64,000 nucleotides of DNA from an uncultured Selenomonadales bacterium. Lineage in GTDB: Bacteria; Bacillota; Negativicutes; Acidaminococcales; Acidaminococcaceae. Numbering within the stretch: position 1 is the first letter of the stretch; every line of letters starts with the position of its first letter. Position numbers and translations under genes: made by a program. Positions 43,163 through 52,059 of this stretch are shown in pieces. The notes beneath the pieces are model-generated. The model saw only the letters and a program-made list of their open reading frames with translations. It was not told the origin of the DNA and made no database searches. The stretch is from the NCBI GenBank assembly GCA_900316935.1, contig ONEW01000009.1, positions 1 to 64,000 of the forward strand. The letters are read 5' to 3'.

Positions 43163-44611
43163 ATGAAGGAACAAAATTTGAAAACAAGGAAGATTCCGTG
43201 GAATTCCAATAGCGACCTCCTGATCACGATGATCATCCTTGCCGTCGATTACCTGGCCGTCCTGGCCTCCGAGCAGGCGGCGTTTGCCGTGCGCAACTGC
43301 ATCATGCTGCCCGGCGGCGGCCACCTGCATGTGTCGTGGCTGGATCTCTATGTCATCTGCCCCCTGATCTATTTCGTGTTCCTGCACATCAACGGCCTCT
43401 ATGCGGGAGGACGGCAGTTCTGGCGCGTCATTGCGGATTTTTTCAACAGCAGCATCTATTTTATCTGTATGGTCGTCATCCTCATGTACGCCGCCAAGAT
43501 TACGGCGTCCACGTCGCGCCTGTATGTATTTCTGCTCTGGGGCTTCTCCTTCTTCTTCCTCGTCCTGTTCCGGTACCTCCTGAAGCGGCTCTTCCTGAAG
43601 ATGCACCTTGTGGGGGAACCGATCCTGCTCATGGGCGCCGGCAAGACGGCGGAAGTCGTGCTGCGCCATTTGCATAGCGAACATACAGGGTACTGGTTCG
43701 TGGGCTACCTGGAAGATAACGAGCCCAATCCGTACGTGGCGGGTCATCTGCGCCTCCTGGGACGGTTCCGGGATGCCCAGCGCGTCATCAACATCACGGG
43801 GGTCCAGCGCGTCCTCGTCATTGCCCCGGGCCTTTCCAAAGAAGCGACCCAGGACATCGTATACGACCTGCAGCCCCTGGTGAAGAGCATCGCCTTCATC
43901 CCCGACATGGGCAACATCCCCCTGGCGACGATGGACCTGGAGAGCCTCATCGACGGCCACATCGTCATGTTCCGTATGCGGAACAACCTCAAGAACCGCT
44001 GGAACCGGCTGCTGAAATTCGTCTTTGACTGGGTGCTGACCTTTTTCGGCACCATGGCCATCTCTCCCGTCCTGCTTGTGATTGCCCTGTGGATCTATCA
44101 CGATTCGCCGGGGCCGGTGATTTTCAAGCACCGCCGCGTCGGCCGCAATGGCAAGGCATTCAACTGCTACAAGTTCCGCAGCATGTGTGTTGACGCCGAT
44201 GTCAGGCTGAAGGAACTGCTGGAAAAGGATCCAGCGGCCCGGGAAGAGTGGAACCGGGACTTTAAGCTGAAGGACGACCCGCGCATCACGAAGAGCGGCC
44301 ATTTCCTGCGCCGGACGAGCCTGGACGAGCTGCCCCAGATCTTCAACGTCCTGAAAGGGGAAATGAGCCTCGTCGGCCCGCGGCCCATCGTGGAGGCCGA
44401 AGTGCCCCGTTACGGCAAGTTCATCCAGGATTACTACATGGTGCGCCCGGGCATCACCGGTATGTGGCAGACCAGCGGCCGCAGCGATATCGATTATCCG
44501 GAGCGCGTCGCCATGGATTCGTGGTACGTGCGCAACTGGAACGTCTGGTTCGACGTGGTCCTGCTGTGGCGTACGTTCTCCGTCGTATTCAGTAAAAAAG
44601 GAGCCTATTGA
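43163..44611 (+). CDS. Polyprenyl-phosphate sugar-1-phosphate transferase (WbaP/WcaJ type)
   Basis: A 482-residue initiating enzyme that loads a hexose-1-phosphate onto undecaprenyl phosphate for O-antigen or exopolysaccharide. There are four N-terminal helices (about 18-140), a CoA-binding-like domain ([14 protein letters not shown]), one further helix, and the catalytic C-terminal domain with [39 protein letters not shown] and [10 protein letters not shown]. Length and layout fit WbaP/WcaJ. Its presence shows that a polyprenyl-linked surface glycan is made here. Confidence 0.93.
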   Translation: MKEQNLKTRKIPWNSNSDLLITMIILAVDYLAVLASEQAAFAVRNCIMLPGGGHLHVSWLDLYVICPLIYFVFLHINGLYAGGRQFWRVIADFFNSSIYFICMVVILMYAAKITASTSRLYVFLLWGFSFFFLVLFRYLLKRLFLKMHLVGEPILLMGAGKTAEVVLRHLHSEHTGYWFVGYLEDNEPNPYVAGHLRLLGRFRDAQRVINITGVQRVLVIAPGLSKEATQDIVYDLQPLVKSIAFIPDMGNIPLATMDLESLIDGHIVMFRMRNNLKNRWNRLLKFVFDWVLTFFGTMAISPVLLVIALWIYHDSPGPVIFKHRRVGRNGKAFNCYKFRSMCVDADVRLKELLEKDPAAREEWNRDFKLKDDPRITKSGHFLRRTSLDELPQIFNVLKGEMSLVGPRPIVEAEVPRYGKFIQDYYMVRPGITGMWQTSGRSDIDYPERVAMDSWYVRNWNVWFDVVLLWRTFSVVFSKKGAY

Positions 44612-44620
44612 GGAGGATGT

Positions 44621-45010
44621 ATGTCCAGTAAACGTTTTTGGGAAGTCTTCCGCTTCGTCCTCGTCGGCGGCGGCTGTTTCCTCCTCGAATACGGCCTGCT
44701 CTACACACTGACGGAGTACGCCGGCCTGCACTATCTGTGGTCCTCGGCCATTGCCTTCGTGGTGTCCCTGCTGGTCAACTACTGGCTGTGCGTGGCCGTC
44801 GTCTTCCAAGGTGCTGGAAAGCAGAGCTTTTCGCAGCGCTTCCTCTTCATCGGGTCCAGCATCGCCGGTCTCGCCATCAACCAGGCCTGCATGTGGCTCC
44901 TCGTAGACAAAGCCGGCCTGTACTACATGGTCGCCAAACTGATTACGTCGGCCATCGTCATGGTCTGGAACTACATATTGAAGCGCAAGGCCGTGACGGG
45001 GACGATGTAG
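44621..45010 (+). CDS. GtrA-family membrane protein
   Basis: A 129-residue protein with four helices and the GtrA pattern RFVLVGGGCFLLEYGLLYTL and FVVSLLVNYWLCVAVVF near the middle. GtrA-like proteins are thought to flip polyprenyl-linked sugars across the membrane. It starts 9 bases after the initiating sugar transferase with GAGGAGG upstream, so the two are co-transcribed. It closes the surface-sugar region and is followed by terminators for both strands. Confidence 0.9.
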   Translation: MSSKRFWEVFRFVLVGGGCFLLEYGLLYTLTEYAGLHYLWSSAIAFVVSLLVNYWLCVAVVFQGAGKQSFSQRFLFIGSSIAGLAINQACMWLLVDKAGLYYMVAKLITSAIVMVWNYILKRKAVTGTM

Positions 45011-45042
45011 GGCGCATCCCGTTCCGCAAACGGCAGGACAGA

Positions 45043-45096
45043 AAAATAAAAAGACGGCGGGCGCCCCGGCAGGTGCCGGAGGGTCCGTCGTCCTTC
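45043..45096 (-). terminator. Terminator of the trimeric autotransporter gene
   Basis: On the minus strand GACGG...CCGGC pairs with GCCGG...CCGTC, followed by TTTTTATTTTT (45054-45043). The stem has an internal mismatch region, so the exact pairing is uncertain. Confidence 0.6.
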
Positions 45097-45098
45097 CC

Positions 45099-45146
45099 GG
45101 GAATCCGGTCCGTACCGATTGGTGCGGGCCGGATCCCTTTTTTATT
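45099..45146 (+). terminator. Terminator of the surface-sugar operon
   Basis: The stem GGGAATCCGGTCCG (45099-45112) pairs with CGGGCCGGATCCC (45125-45137), followed by a U-rich TTTTTTATTTTT. It overlaps the 3' end of the convergent autotransporter gene by about 5 bases. Confidence 0.75.
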
Positions 45147-48100
45147 TTTCTTTGGCAATCACATTCCGGTGTTCCGGATAATCCTTGTTCACGCGTACGC
45201 GCTCCATCGTGGGGTTGCCGTTCTTGTCATGCGCCAGGGCATCGACACGGATACGGGACAGTTCCGGTTCGAATTCCGTAACCAGACGTTCCGCTACATC
45301 GGCCCCGCCCTGGATGGCGCGGTACACAATCATGGCGAACTCATAGCGGGTGAGGAGGCGGTCGCCGCCGAACGTGCCGTCCGGGTACCCTTCCACCAGG
45401 CCCTGCTGCGAAAGTTCCTTGACGGCCTCGTAGGCCCAATGGTTCTTGGCAATATCGGGGAAGAGCTTTTCCGTCTGCACGCGGGTCACGTTGGCGCCAG
45501 CCATGTGGTTGATGACGCCCTTGAGTTCTTCGACCTGCAGGCGCAGATCCAGGATTTCCTTGCCCATGGCGATGCGGGAACGGGATACGTGGTTGTTCTG
45601 GCCGAACCGTACGGTCAGGCCGGCATTGACCATGTTCTCGCCGCCGCCCGTGCTGCCGCTGACGCTGAGCATCGTGTCTTCGTTCGGATGATAGAAGGCG
45701 CCGACTGCCACGGCATCGGCACTGCGGTAATTGCCGTAGCCGGCTGCGAACTCCAGCTTGTCGTCGGGATCGAAATTCAGCGGATGCAGGGCCGCCAAGG
45801 CAGCGGCACCGGCACCGACCCGGTCCAGGCGGCTGTCCAGTTTGTTGAGGGAGCCGTCCATCCGGGCGATGGCCTGGTTGGTGCGGTAGAGCTGGCTGCC
45901 GTTCACGGCATCCTTCGAATCCGGGGCAACCGTGCCGTCCGCCACGTTGGTGACCTTGTTGCCGCCGACATCGACCTTGTCCCCGCCGATGGTCACCTGC
46001 TTGCTGCTATCCGTCGGGCTGTTGAAGGTGATACTGCTGACGTCCGTAATATCTTTGGCCAGCTTGATGGCCAGCCCATCGTCGCCGTCCTTGACGACAC
46101 CGATGTTCTTTCCATCGGACAGTTTGGCGGCATCCGTTTCGCCGCCTTTGATGGCGAGGGTGCTGCCGAGTTCCTTGTTGACGACCTGTCCGTCGTCTCC
46201 CTGGAAGTTCAGCCCGCCGTCCATCTTTGCATTGAGGGAGGCAAGCTGGTCTTCCGTGGCGGCCCGGCCGCTGACGAAGCCCTTGTCCTCCGGGTTCCAG
46301 GTCTTGTTCTCAAGACCCGTGACATAGTTCCCCGTTTCCTCGGTGTGATTCGAACTCTGTACGGTCTGGCTGGCAATGTAGATGCTGTCCGTCCAGGTAC
46401 CGTCATCGTTCTTTGTGCCGCCGATGCGGACGGAATGGAGTCCGGCCAGGTCTGCGGCGAGTTTCACACGGAGACTGCCGTTATCATTGACGACGCCGAT
46501 GTTGTTGTCCGTCAATGTTCCGGTCGCTCCGCCAAGGATATTCAGCTGCTCGTTCAGTTTCTTGGAAATGACAGTTCCGGAATCGCCTTTGAACTTCAGG
46601 CCGTCGTCCAAAGTGGCAACTTCGTGCGTCACAGGGGTTTCGCCGTCTTTGGTTTCATAGACGATCCGGGTGGTGGTTGTACCGTCCGCGCCGTCGACAC
46701 CTGGTTCCCCGGCGGCGCCTTTCAGGGTGAGGCCGTTCGCACCGTCTTTGCCATTCAGGCCGATGGAGCCGTCTTTCCCGTTGAGGACGACGGCAGAACC
46801 GTCCTTGCCGTTGACGCCGATCGTTCCATCCGTGCCGGCAAGGGGATTCCCATCCCCGTCAGTGCTGTCGGCGGTACCGACCTCAATGTCGTCGCCCAGC
46901 TTCAGGTCATAGGTATCCGCACCGGTCGTGCTGTCGGAGATCACCTTCAGTTTCAGGTTGCCGCCGGCGTATTCTGTCGAACCGGCAGGGGTCCCGCCTT
47001 CTACGGTGACTTTTGTATGGGCGCCGGTCACCGTCTCGCCCAGTTTCTTCAGCTGTGCCACGTTGACGGCATCCGTATCTTCCGTGCCGGCCGCGACGCC
47101 AGTGATCTGGCGCGTGGCCGTTGTTCCATTGCCTACAGCGATTCCATTGGCAGTGGCCACCCAAACCGCATGATCCGTATCCGTACTGGCTGCCGTGCTT
47201 GCCTTGCCGGTCAGGGGGTCATAGCCTGCCGTACCGCTTGGGCAATCCGCTACGGAGCCGGAACCGAGGGCCACCGTATCGGCAAGGGTGGCTCTGGCGC
47301 CATTCCCGATAGCGGCGGAATTGGAGGCTGCAGATTCCACGACACCGCCGAGGGCGGCGAAGGAGTTTTCGGCTTCGGCATCGGAATCTGCTCCCAATGC
47401 GACGGAGTTCTTGCCGGCCGCTTTGGAATTTTCCCCGAAGGCTGTGGAATTTTCCCCGCTGGCAACGGTACCATTGCCAAAAGCAGTGGCGTTGGCGTTT
47501 CCCTGAATGGTATAGCCATCTGCTGTAGTGGCAGCCTTTTCAAGTGTTACCTCCGTGTTGACGTTCCCAACCGTTACGCTTCCTTCTTCGCCGATTGTGA
47601 CTTCCCGGATATTGCCGCGGTAATCACGGATATATGTTTTCCCGTCGGTACCCTGCAGAACCAGGTACTTATGGGTCTCTCCCCCTGGAATTGTGTAGGT
47701 GACGGAATAATCCTTGCCGTCCCCATCCACATAGGCCTTATTCCCAAAGGCATCCATTTTTTCGGAGCCGGCAGTGATATCCGTATAGGCGCCGTTTTCA
47801 TCGAGGATGGCGCCGGCCGAGGTATCGGTACCGAAAGCCAGGGAATAGGCTCCGGCGGCTACAGTATAGTTGCCAAAGGAAGTGGCATAGGCGCCGGAGG
47901 AAACGGTGCGGTTGCCAAAGGAGGTAGACCCGTAATGGGAGGCGGTTGTCTCATTGCCAAAAGCGGTAGCCTGCTGGCCGGAAGCAGAGGTTTTCAGACC
48001 AAATGCCGTCCCCCTGGCGCTGGTCACGCTGGTATTTACCCCAAAGGCTGTGCCGTATTTGGCCGATTCCCCAACGACTGTATCTTTCCCGAAAGCAGTG

Positions 48101-49401
48101 GAATCATTACCCAAGGCCTGAGCGTGTTCCCCGTACGCAAAGGAATTGGTGCCGCCTGCCATGTTTTTCAGCTGCGGTGTCGACATGTCTGTTTCCACAT
48201 AACCGAACGCCACGGCATGGGAGCCGGACGCGTCCGCGTTTTCGCCAATCGAGGTGGCAGCAAATCCGGAAGCCTCTGCGTTAGCCCCCAAAGCAACAGA
48301 CTTGAACCCTTTTGCGTGGGCGGCGGTGCCGATGGCAACAGAATCGTTTTCCCCGTCGTCGGCTTGAGCGCCCACACCGATTACGACGGACCCTGCAGCA
48401 ATCGCCTGGGCCCCACGGCCTACGCTGATGGCACCGTGCCCTTGTGCTACGGATTTTGTGCCCACTGCCACATTGTCCACGTTTGTCGCTCTGGCTTCCG
48501 TCCCAAAGGCAATGGCACCCGCATTTTTGGCATACGCGCCTGTGCCGATGGCCAGGGCATTGTCTGAGTTGGCCTCCACTTTGGCATTCACGCCGATGGC
48601 AATGCTTTTGAACCCTTTGGCTTCCGTATATTCCGTATCGGTATATTCATCACGGGAGCCGAGGGCGATGGCGTATTCGCCGCTTGCCGTTGCCTGGTCG
48701 CCGATTGCGATTCCACGGCCGTGTACATCGCTCTGGATGTTGTTTGCATCATCGTAAGCCGCATCGACATGCGTCGAGGCATTTTTGCCGATTGCGATGC
48801 CGGATTCCCCTTCGGCAGAAGCATTGGTCCCTATGGCAATGGCATCGCTGTTATTCAGATCGATATCTTTGATTTCCGCTATTCCCGGTGTGGTATTTGC
48901 CTTATCCCCGGTTTCGGATTCGGAATTTGTGTTTACGATGACGGAGCCGTCAGTCCGGACATGCGTATAAAGCTGGCCCGGCGTATTTAAAAATTCATCA
49001 GGTACTTTCGCCCAATGCTGATCATCGATTTTGTAATATTTCTGTATGGCGGTGCCGACGCCCGCCCCCTTCCCGATGACGACGTCATTTGTTGCGCCAG
49101 CGGAAGCATTTACGCCAATGGCGACGGAATCAGCACCGGTTGCGCCACTGTTATCATAGTTTGTATCGGTTGTGGAATCCGTCGAATTGATGCTTACATC
49201 ATGCACTTCGTCTGCGGCAAAGGTGCCGGCCGGTGCCGCCGTCAGCAGCAGCGCGGCCGTCAGTACGGCCGCCGCGCCGGCCGTGCCCTTTTGCGCCAGG
49301 GCCTTGCGGCTCTTCGGTTTGCTGTGACTTTTGGCCAGCTCCGATACACATACATAGCAGTTACGTACTTCGCTCCAGATGACTTTGTAGATTTTGTTCA
49401 T
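45142..49401 (-). CDS. Trimeric autotransporter adhesin with a C-terminal SLH domain
   Basis: A 1419-residue surface adhesin. Residues 1-25 carry the extended signal region of trimeric autotransporters (MNKIYKVIWSEVRN), followed by a cleavable signal to about 62. Residues 88-760 hold about 30 YadA-head repeats (AIG/AFG blocks). HANS-type connectors are at 766-787 and 1150-1172, and a collagen-like Gly-x-y stretch at about 858-907 (NGKDGSIGLNGKDG). The YadA membrane anchor is at about 1190-1268. After the barrel come a coiled coil (1270-1300) and an SLH domain (1313-1363, LFPDIAKNHWAYEAVKEL), which would lie in the periplasm and may bind peptidoglycan. I chose the ATG at 49401 with GGGAGG upstream. 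Confidence 0.93.
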   Translation of the reverse strand: MNKIYKVIWSEVRNCYVCVSELAKSHSKPKSRKALAQKGTAGAAAVLTAALLLTAAPAGTFAADEVHDVSINSTDSTTDTNYDNSGATGADSVAIGVNASAGATNDVVIGKGAGVGTAIQKYYKIDDQHWAKVPDEFLNTPGQLYTHVRTDGSVIVNTNSESETGDKANTTPGIAEIKDIDLNNSDAIAIGTNASAEGESGIAIGKNASTHVDAAYDDANNIQSDVHGRGIAIGDQATASGEYAIALGSRDEYTDTEYTEAKGFKSIAIGVNAKVEANSDNALAIGTGAYAKNAGAIAFGTEARATNVDNVAVGTKSVAQGHGAISVGRGAQAIAAGSVVIGVGAQADDGENDSVAIGTAAHAKGFKSVALGANAEASGFAATSIGENADASGSHAVAFGYVETDMSTPQLKNMAGGTNSFAYGEHAQALGNDSTAFGKDTVVGESAKYGTAFGVNTSVTSARGTAFGLKTSASGQQATAFGNETTASHYGSTSFGNRTVSSGAYATSFGNYTVAAGAYSLAFGTDTSAGAILDENGAYTDITAGSEKMDAFGNKAYVDGDGKDYSVTYTIPGGETHKYLVLQGTDGKTYIRDYRGNIREVTIGEEGSVTVGNVNTEVTLEKAATTADGYTIQGNANATAFGNGTVASGENSTAFGENSKAAGKNSVALGADSDAEAENSFAALGGVVESAASNSAAIGNGARATLADTVALGSGSVADCPSGTAGYDPLTGKASTAASTDTDHAVWVATANGIAVGNGTTATRQITGVAAGTEDTDAVNVAQLKKLGETVTGAHTKVTVEGGTPAGSTEYAGGNLKLKVISDSTTGADTYDLKLGDDIEVGTADSTDGDGNPLAGTDGTIGVNGKDGSAVVLNGKDGSIGLNGKDGANGLTLKGAAGEPGVDGADGTTTTRIVYETKDGETPVTHEVATLDDGLKFKGDSGTVISKKLNEQLNILGGATGTLTDNNIGVVNDNGSLRVKLAADLAGLHSVRIGGTKNDDGTWTDSIYIASQTVQSSNHTEETGNYVTGLENKTWNPEDKGFVSGRAATEDQLASLNAKMDGGLNFQGDDGQVVNKELGSTLAIKGGETDAAKLSDGKNIGVVKDGDDGLAIKLAKDITDVSSITFNSPTDSSKQVTIGGDKVDVGGNKVTNVADGTVAPDSKDAVNGSQLYRTNQAIARMDGSLNKLDSRLDRVGAGAAALAALHPLNFDPDDKLEFAAGYGNYRSADAVAVGAFYHPNEDTMLSVSGSTGGGENMVNAGLTVRFGQNNHVSRSRIAMGKEILDLRLQVEELKGVINHMAGANVTRVQTEKLFPDIAKNHWAYEAVKELSQQGLVEGYPDGTFGGDRLLTRYEFAMIVYRAIQGGADVAERLVTEFEPELSRIRVDALAHDKNGNPTMERVRVNKDYPEHRNVIAKEK

Positions 49402-49479
49402 ATCCCCATTTTTCCTCCCCATGATTTGCCGCTCCCCGTTTTCCCCAACTTTCATTTCCCAAGAGAGAGACATAATGCA

Positions 49480-49508
49480 ATGATAGCACTCAACATAGCA
49501 AGTTACAA
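49480..49508 (-). promoter_or_regulatory. Promoter of the trimeric autotransporter gene
   Basis: On the minus strand TTGTAA (49508-49503), a 17-base spacer and TATCAT (49485-49480), about 80 bases before the ATG. Confidence 0.6.
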
Positions 49509-49565
49509 TGCTTGAGAGGTGGCTTACCAGCTACTGGATATAGCTGTGCTTACAGTAAGTGTAGC

Positions 49566-49619
49566 AATACAAAACGCGGCCCCCTGCCGGATTGTTCCCA
49601 ATCCGGCAGGACAGCCGCG
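49566..49619 (-). terminator. Terminator of the dicarboxylate/amino-acid symporter gene
   Basis: A perfect 12-bp stem (CCTGCCGGATTG at 49583-49594 with 49599-49610) is extended by an outer CGCGGC/GCCGCG pairing. On the minus strand it is followed by TTTTGTATT. Confidence 0.85.
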
Positions 49620-49671
49620 CTGTCAGGACTCTATGTTGTTTTACAATGGGCTTTCCCCGAAGCCCGGGAAG

Positions 49672-51009
49672 TTACAGCACCGCCGGAACTTCCTCCTCTT
49701 CCGGCGTGGGGGGGAGCTGTTCCCTGAGGTCGTTCTGGGTCATGCTGCAGACGCACGAGTCGGACCACACGTTTTCGGCGGTCTCAATCATGTCGATGAT
49801 CGTGTAGATCGGCAGGATGATGCCCATGAGGCCGATGGGGGCGCCGATACCGCTCATCAGGGACAGGGTCAGGAAATAGCAGCCCATGGGGACGCCGGCG
49901 TTGCCGATGGCCGAAAGGACGGCCACGAAGAGCCAGGCAACCATACCGCCCGGGGTCAGCGGAATGCCTGCGTTCTGCATGACGAAGAGGCTCGTGACCA
50001 GGATGAAGGCCGCGCAGCCGTTCATGTTGATGGTGCAGCAGATCGGCAGCAGGAAGCGCGCGATGGACGGGTTGATACGCATGTTCTGTTCCGCCGACGC
50101 GATGGTGACGGGCAGGGTCGCCGCCGAGGACTTGGTGAAGAGGGCGACGGCCAGGGCCGGGGACATGCGTTTGAAGACTTTGACCGGGTTCAGGCCGCGG
50201 GCCAGGAGGAAGAGCGGCAGTACCACGAAGAACTGGATGATGTTGCCGCCGATGACGACCGCCGTGTATTTACCCAGGGCGCCGACGATGACGCCGGCCG
50301 CCACCTGCGCGGACAGCTGGGCCGCAAAGGCCAGGATGCCCAGGGGCAGGACCCAGAGCAGGGCCCGGATCAGGGTGAAGAGGACTTCCTGCGCACCGTA
50401 GATGCCCTTGAGCAGGACCCCGCGGTTTTCCGTCTTCGGCATAAAGGCCAGGGCCAGGCCGACGGCGGCCGCAATGAACAGGATGGACAGCACGTTGCCT
50501 GTCAGGAAGGGCTGTAAGATGTTATTGGGCACGACGCTCAGGAAATGGTCGTAGTAACTTGTATGCTGCACCAGATTCTGGGGCACCTTGGCGGCCCCGG
50601 CACCGATGATGTCGGAGGGCAGGTTGCCCGGCGCAATCCACAGGTACAGGGCCAGGCCGACGGCGGCGGCGCAGATCGTGGTCAGCAGGGTGTAGACGAG
50701 GGCGTGGCCGAAGATCTGGCGGGTCTCCTTCTTCGTGCCCAGGGCGGCCAGGGTCGTGATGACGGCCAGGGCGATGGTCGGCACGGCCACGAACTGGAAG
50801 AGCCGCGTGAAGATGGTGGCGATGAAGTTGAACAGCGCATTCAGGAACGGGACGTTCATCCAGCCCAGGATGCCGCCCAGGATGAGGGCTGCAATCCACA
50901 GGGCGAACTGGCGCCCCTGGCGCAGCGGGTTGTTTTCCTTCAGGACGGCTGCCGCTGTGGCCTGTACATCCGTCTGCTTCTTAGTGTTCTGCTTGTTTCC
51001 GGCATTCAT
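49672..51009 (-). CDS. Dicarboxylate/amino acid:cation symporter (DAACS family)
   Basis: A 445-residue inner-membrane symporter of the GltP/DctA/SstT superfamily that takes up glutamate, aspartate, serine or C4-dicarboxylates with Na+ or H+. Family motifs are visible: FVAVPTIALAVITTL, the serine-rich hairpin ALFTKSSAATLPVT and the substrate/cation helix CTINMNGCAAFI. The hydrophilic N-terminal 30 residues and acidic C-terminus (PPTPEEEEVPAVL) are longer than typical. With the Na+-coupled symporter at 53679 it suggests amino-acid uptake as an energy source (inference). It is transcribed alone, with a terminator downstream and a promoter with an inverted repeat upstream. Confidence 0.9.
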   Translation of the reverse strand: MNAGNKQNTKKQTDVQATAAAVLKENNPLRQGRQFALWIAALILGGILGWMNVPFLNALFNFIATIFTRLFQFVAVPTIALAVITTLAALGTKKETRQIFGHALVYTLLTTICAAAVGLALYLWIAPGNLPSDIIGAGAAKVPQNLVQHTSYYDHFLSVVPNNILQPFLTGNVLSILFIAAAVGLALAFMPKTENRGVLLKGIYGAQEVLFTLIRALLWVLPLGILAFAAQLSAQVAAGVIVGALGKYTAVVIGGNIIQFFVVLPLFLLARGLNPVKVFKRMSPALAVALFTKSSAATLPVTIASAEQNMRINPSIARFLLPICCTINMNGCAAFILVTSLFVMQNAGIPLTPGGMVAWLFVAVLSAIGNAGVPMGCYFLTLSLMSGIGAPIGLMGIILPIYTIIDMIETAENVWSDSCVCSMTQNDLREQLPPTPEEEEVPAVL

Positions 51010-51045
51010 ATTCCTTACCCCTCTTTTTCTTGTTTTTCAGACAAT

Positions 51046-51104
51046 CCCTGCCTGTTGCAGAAATGGTATACCCCATCTTACCACAGGCAGGGGTTGAAAA
51101 TCAA
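51046..51104 (-). promoter_or_regulatory. Symporter promoter bracketed by an inverted repeat
   Basis: On the minus strand TTGATT (51104-51099), an 18-base spacer and TAAGAT (51080-51075). A perfect 10-bp inverted repeat, CCCTGCCTGT (51046-51055) and ACAGGCAGGG (51083-51092), flanks the -10 box. This could be an operator or, in part, a leader hairpin. Confidence 0.5.
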
Positions 51105-51134
51105 TTAATTTATAGGGAAATACTATGAATTAAG

Positions 51135-51155
51135 GGCCGGCGCCTTCCGCCGGCC
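51135..51155 (-). terminator. Hairpin after the sigma-factor gene
   Basis: An 8-bp GC-rich stem GGCCGGCG/CGCCGGCC with a 5-base loop, 1 base after the stop codon on the minus strand. Only a weak U-tract (CTTAATTC) follows. Confidence 0.55.
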
Positions 51156-51156
51156 G

Positions 51157-51795
51157 TCACTCCCGGTACGGCTGCAGGGTGCCGCGCAGTTTCTGCAAGG
51201 CGGCGCGGTGATGCTTGTAGATGGTGTTGATGTGCCGCCCCGTCTGGTCGGCGATTGCGCGCAGCGTCAGGCCGTCGCGGTAGTGGAGCAGGAGGATCCG
51301 CTGTTCTTCCGCGGGCAGGCTGCGGACCTTCTGCCAGAGGACTTCTTTTTGTTCCCGGCGGAGCAGCTCCGTTTCCGGCGTGTCCCCGACGGGCGCGTTC
51401 CGGTTCCACAGCGCTCTGCCCTGTCCATCTTTAAAGTCTACGGGCCGTTCCTGCCGCAGGTACTTTCCGTCTTTGCGCAGCTGGGAAATCAGGTAGCGGG
51501 AGAGGCAGGTCCTGACCAGCCCGTAAAAGGTCCGGTTCCGGATGTCTCCTTTAAAGGTGAACAGGAATTGCAGCAGGCCGGCCCGCGCGATGCCGTAACT
51601 GTCGGCGGCGCCCCAGGCCCTGTAGAAACATTCTTTGCGCGCCAGGGAACGGGCGATGGCGTCGGTCCGCCGCAGCAGGCAGTGCAGGGCCTTTCCATCC
51701 CCGTGCCGCGCCTTCCGCATGAGTTGTCCGAAATCCGGTTCCGTGTCCCCGGCGCCGTGTCTGGCCGGGGCTGTCGTTTTTTCCGTTGTTTCCAT
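51157..51795 (-). CDS. Sigma-70 family RNA polymerase sigma factor, orphan
   Basis: A 212-residue alternative sigma factor. A divergent region 2 lies at about 55-105 (ADSYGIARAGLLQFLFTF, then RNRTFYGLVRTCLSRYLISQLRK). Region 4 (about 160-208) contains RSLPAEEQRILLLHYRDGLTLRAIADQTGRH, a clear sigma helix-turn-helix. The ATG at 51795 after GGGGTG gives a compact protein; the longer reading frame upstream is Arg/Pro-rich and unlikely. No anti-sigma gene adjoins it, so its regulon and signal are unknown. The 51796-51990 region before it holds nothing I can name. Confidence 0.82.
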   Translation of the reverse strand: METTEKTTAPARHGAGDTEPDFGQLMRKARHGDGKALHCLLRRTDAIARSLARKECFYRAWGAADSYGIARAGLLQFLFTFKGDIRNRTFYGLVRTCLSRYLISQLRKDGKYLRQERPVDFKDGQGRALWNRNAPVGDTPETELLRREQKEVLWQKVRSLPAEEQRILLLHYRDGLTLRAIADQTGRHINTIYKHHRAALQKLRGTLQPYRE

Positions 51796-51992
51796 GCAAG
51801 CACCCCTTTTTCTTGGATTTGGTGTCCGGGTTCCCGTTCTGCGGGCTGGCTGCCACCGCGTTTTGCCTCTGCCTCCTTTCCGGCGTCCCTCCCGGTTGGC
51901 GGGGAACTCTCCGTTCCACCATAACAAACGGGGCAGGACATGTCAACATAAAATTCTGAAAAATTAGAAAATAAAGGCAAAGATGTGCTCTG

Positions 51993-52046
51993 GAAACACA
52001 AAGAAGGTTCACCGTCACGGAGGAAGCGCCGTTTCAGGAACCTTCT
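51993..52046 (-). terminator. Terminator of mutY
   Basis: On the minus strand AGAAGGTTC (52046-52038) pairs with GAACCTTCT (52010-52002) around a 27-base loop that contains a smaller ACGG/CCGT pairing. TTGTGTTT follows. Confidence 0.65.
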
Positions 52047-52059
52047 GTAAGGAAGCTTA

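Noticed and set aside
44638-48567. A 1309-codon open frame on the plus strand, partly cysteine- and glycine-rich
   Set aside because: It is antisense to the trimeric autotransporter, and its repeats mirror the head repeats. It has no ribosome site or recognisable domain.
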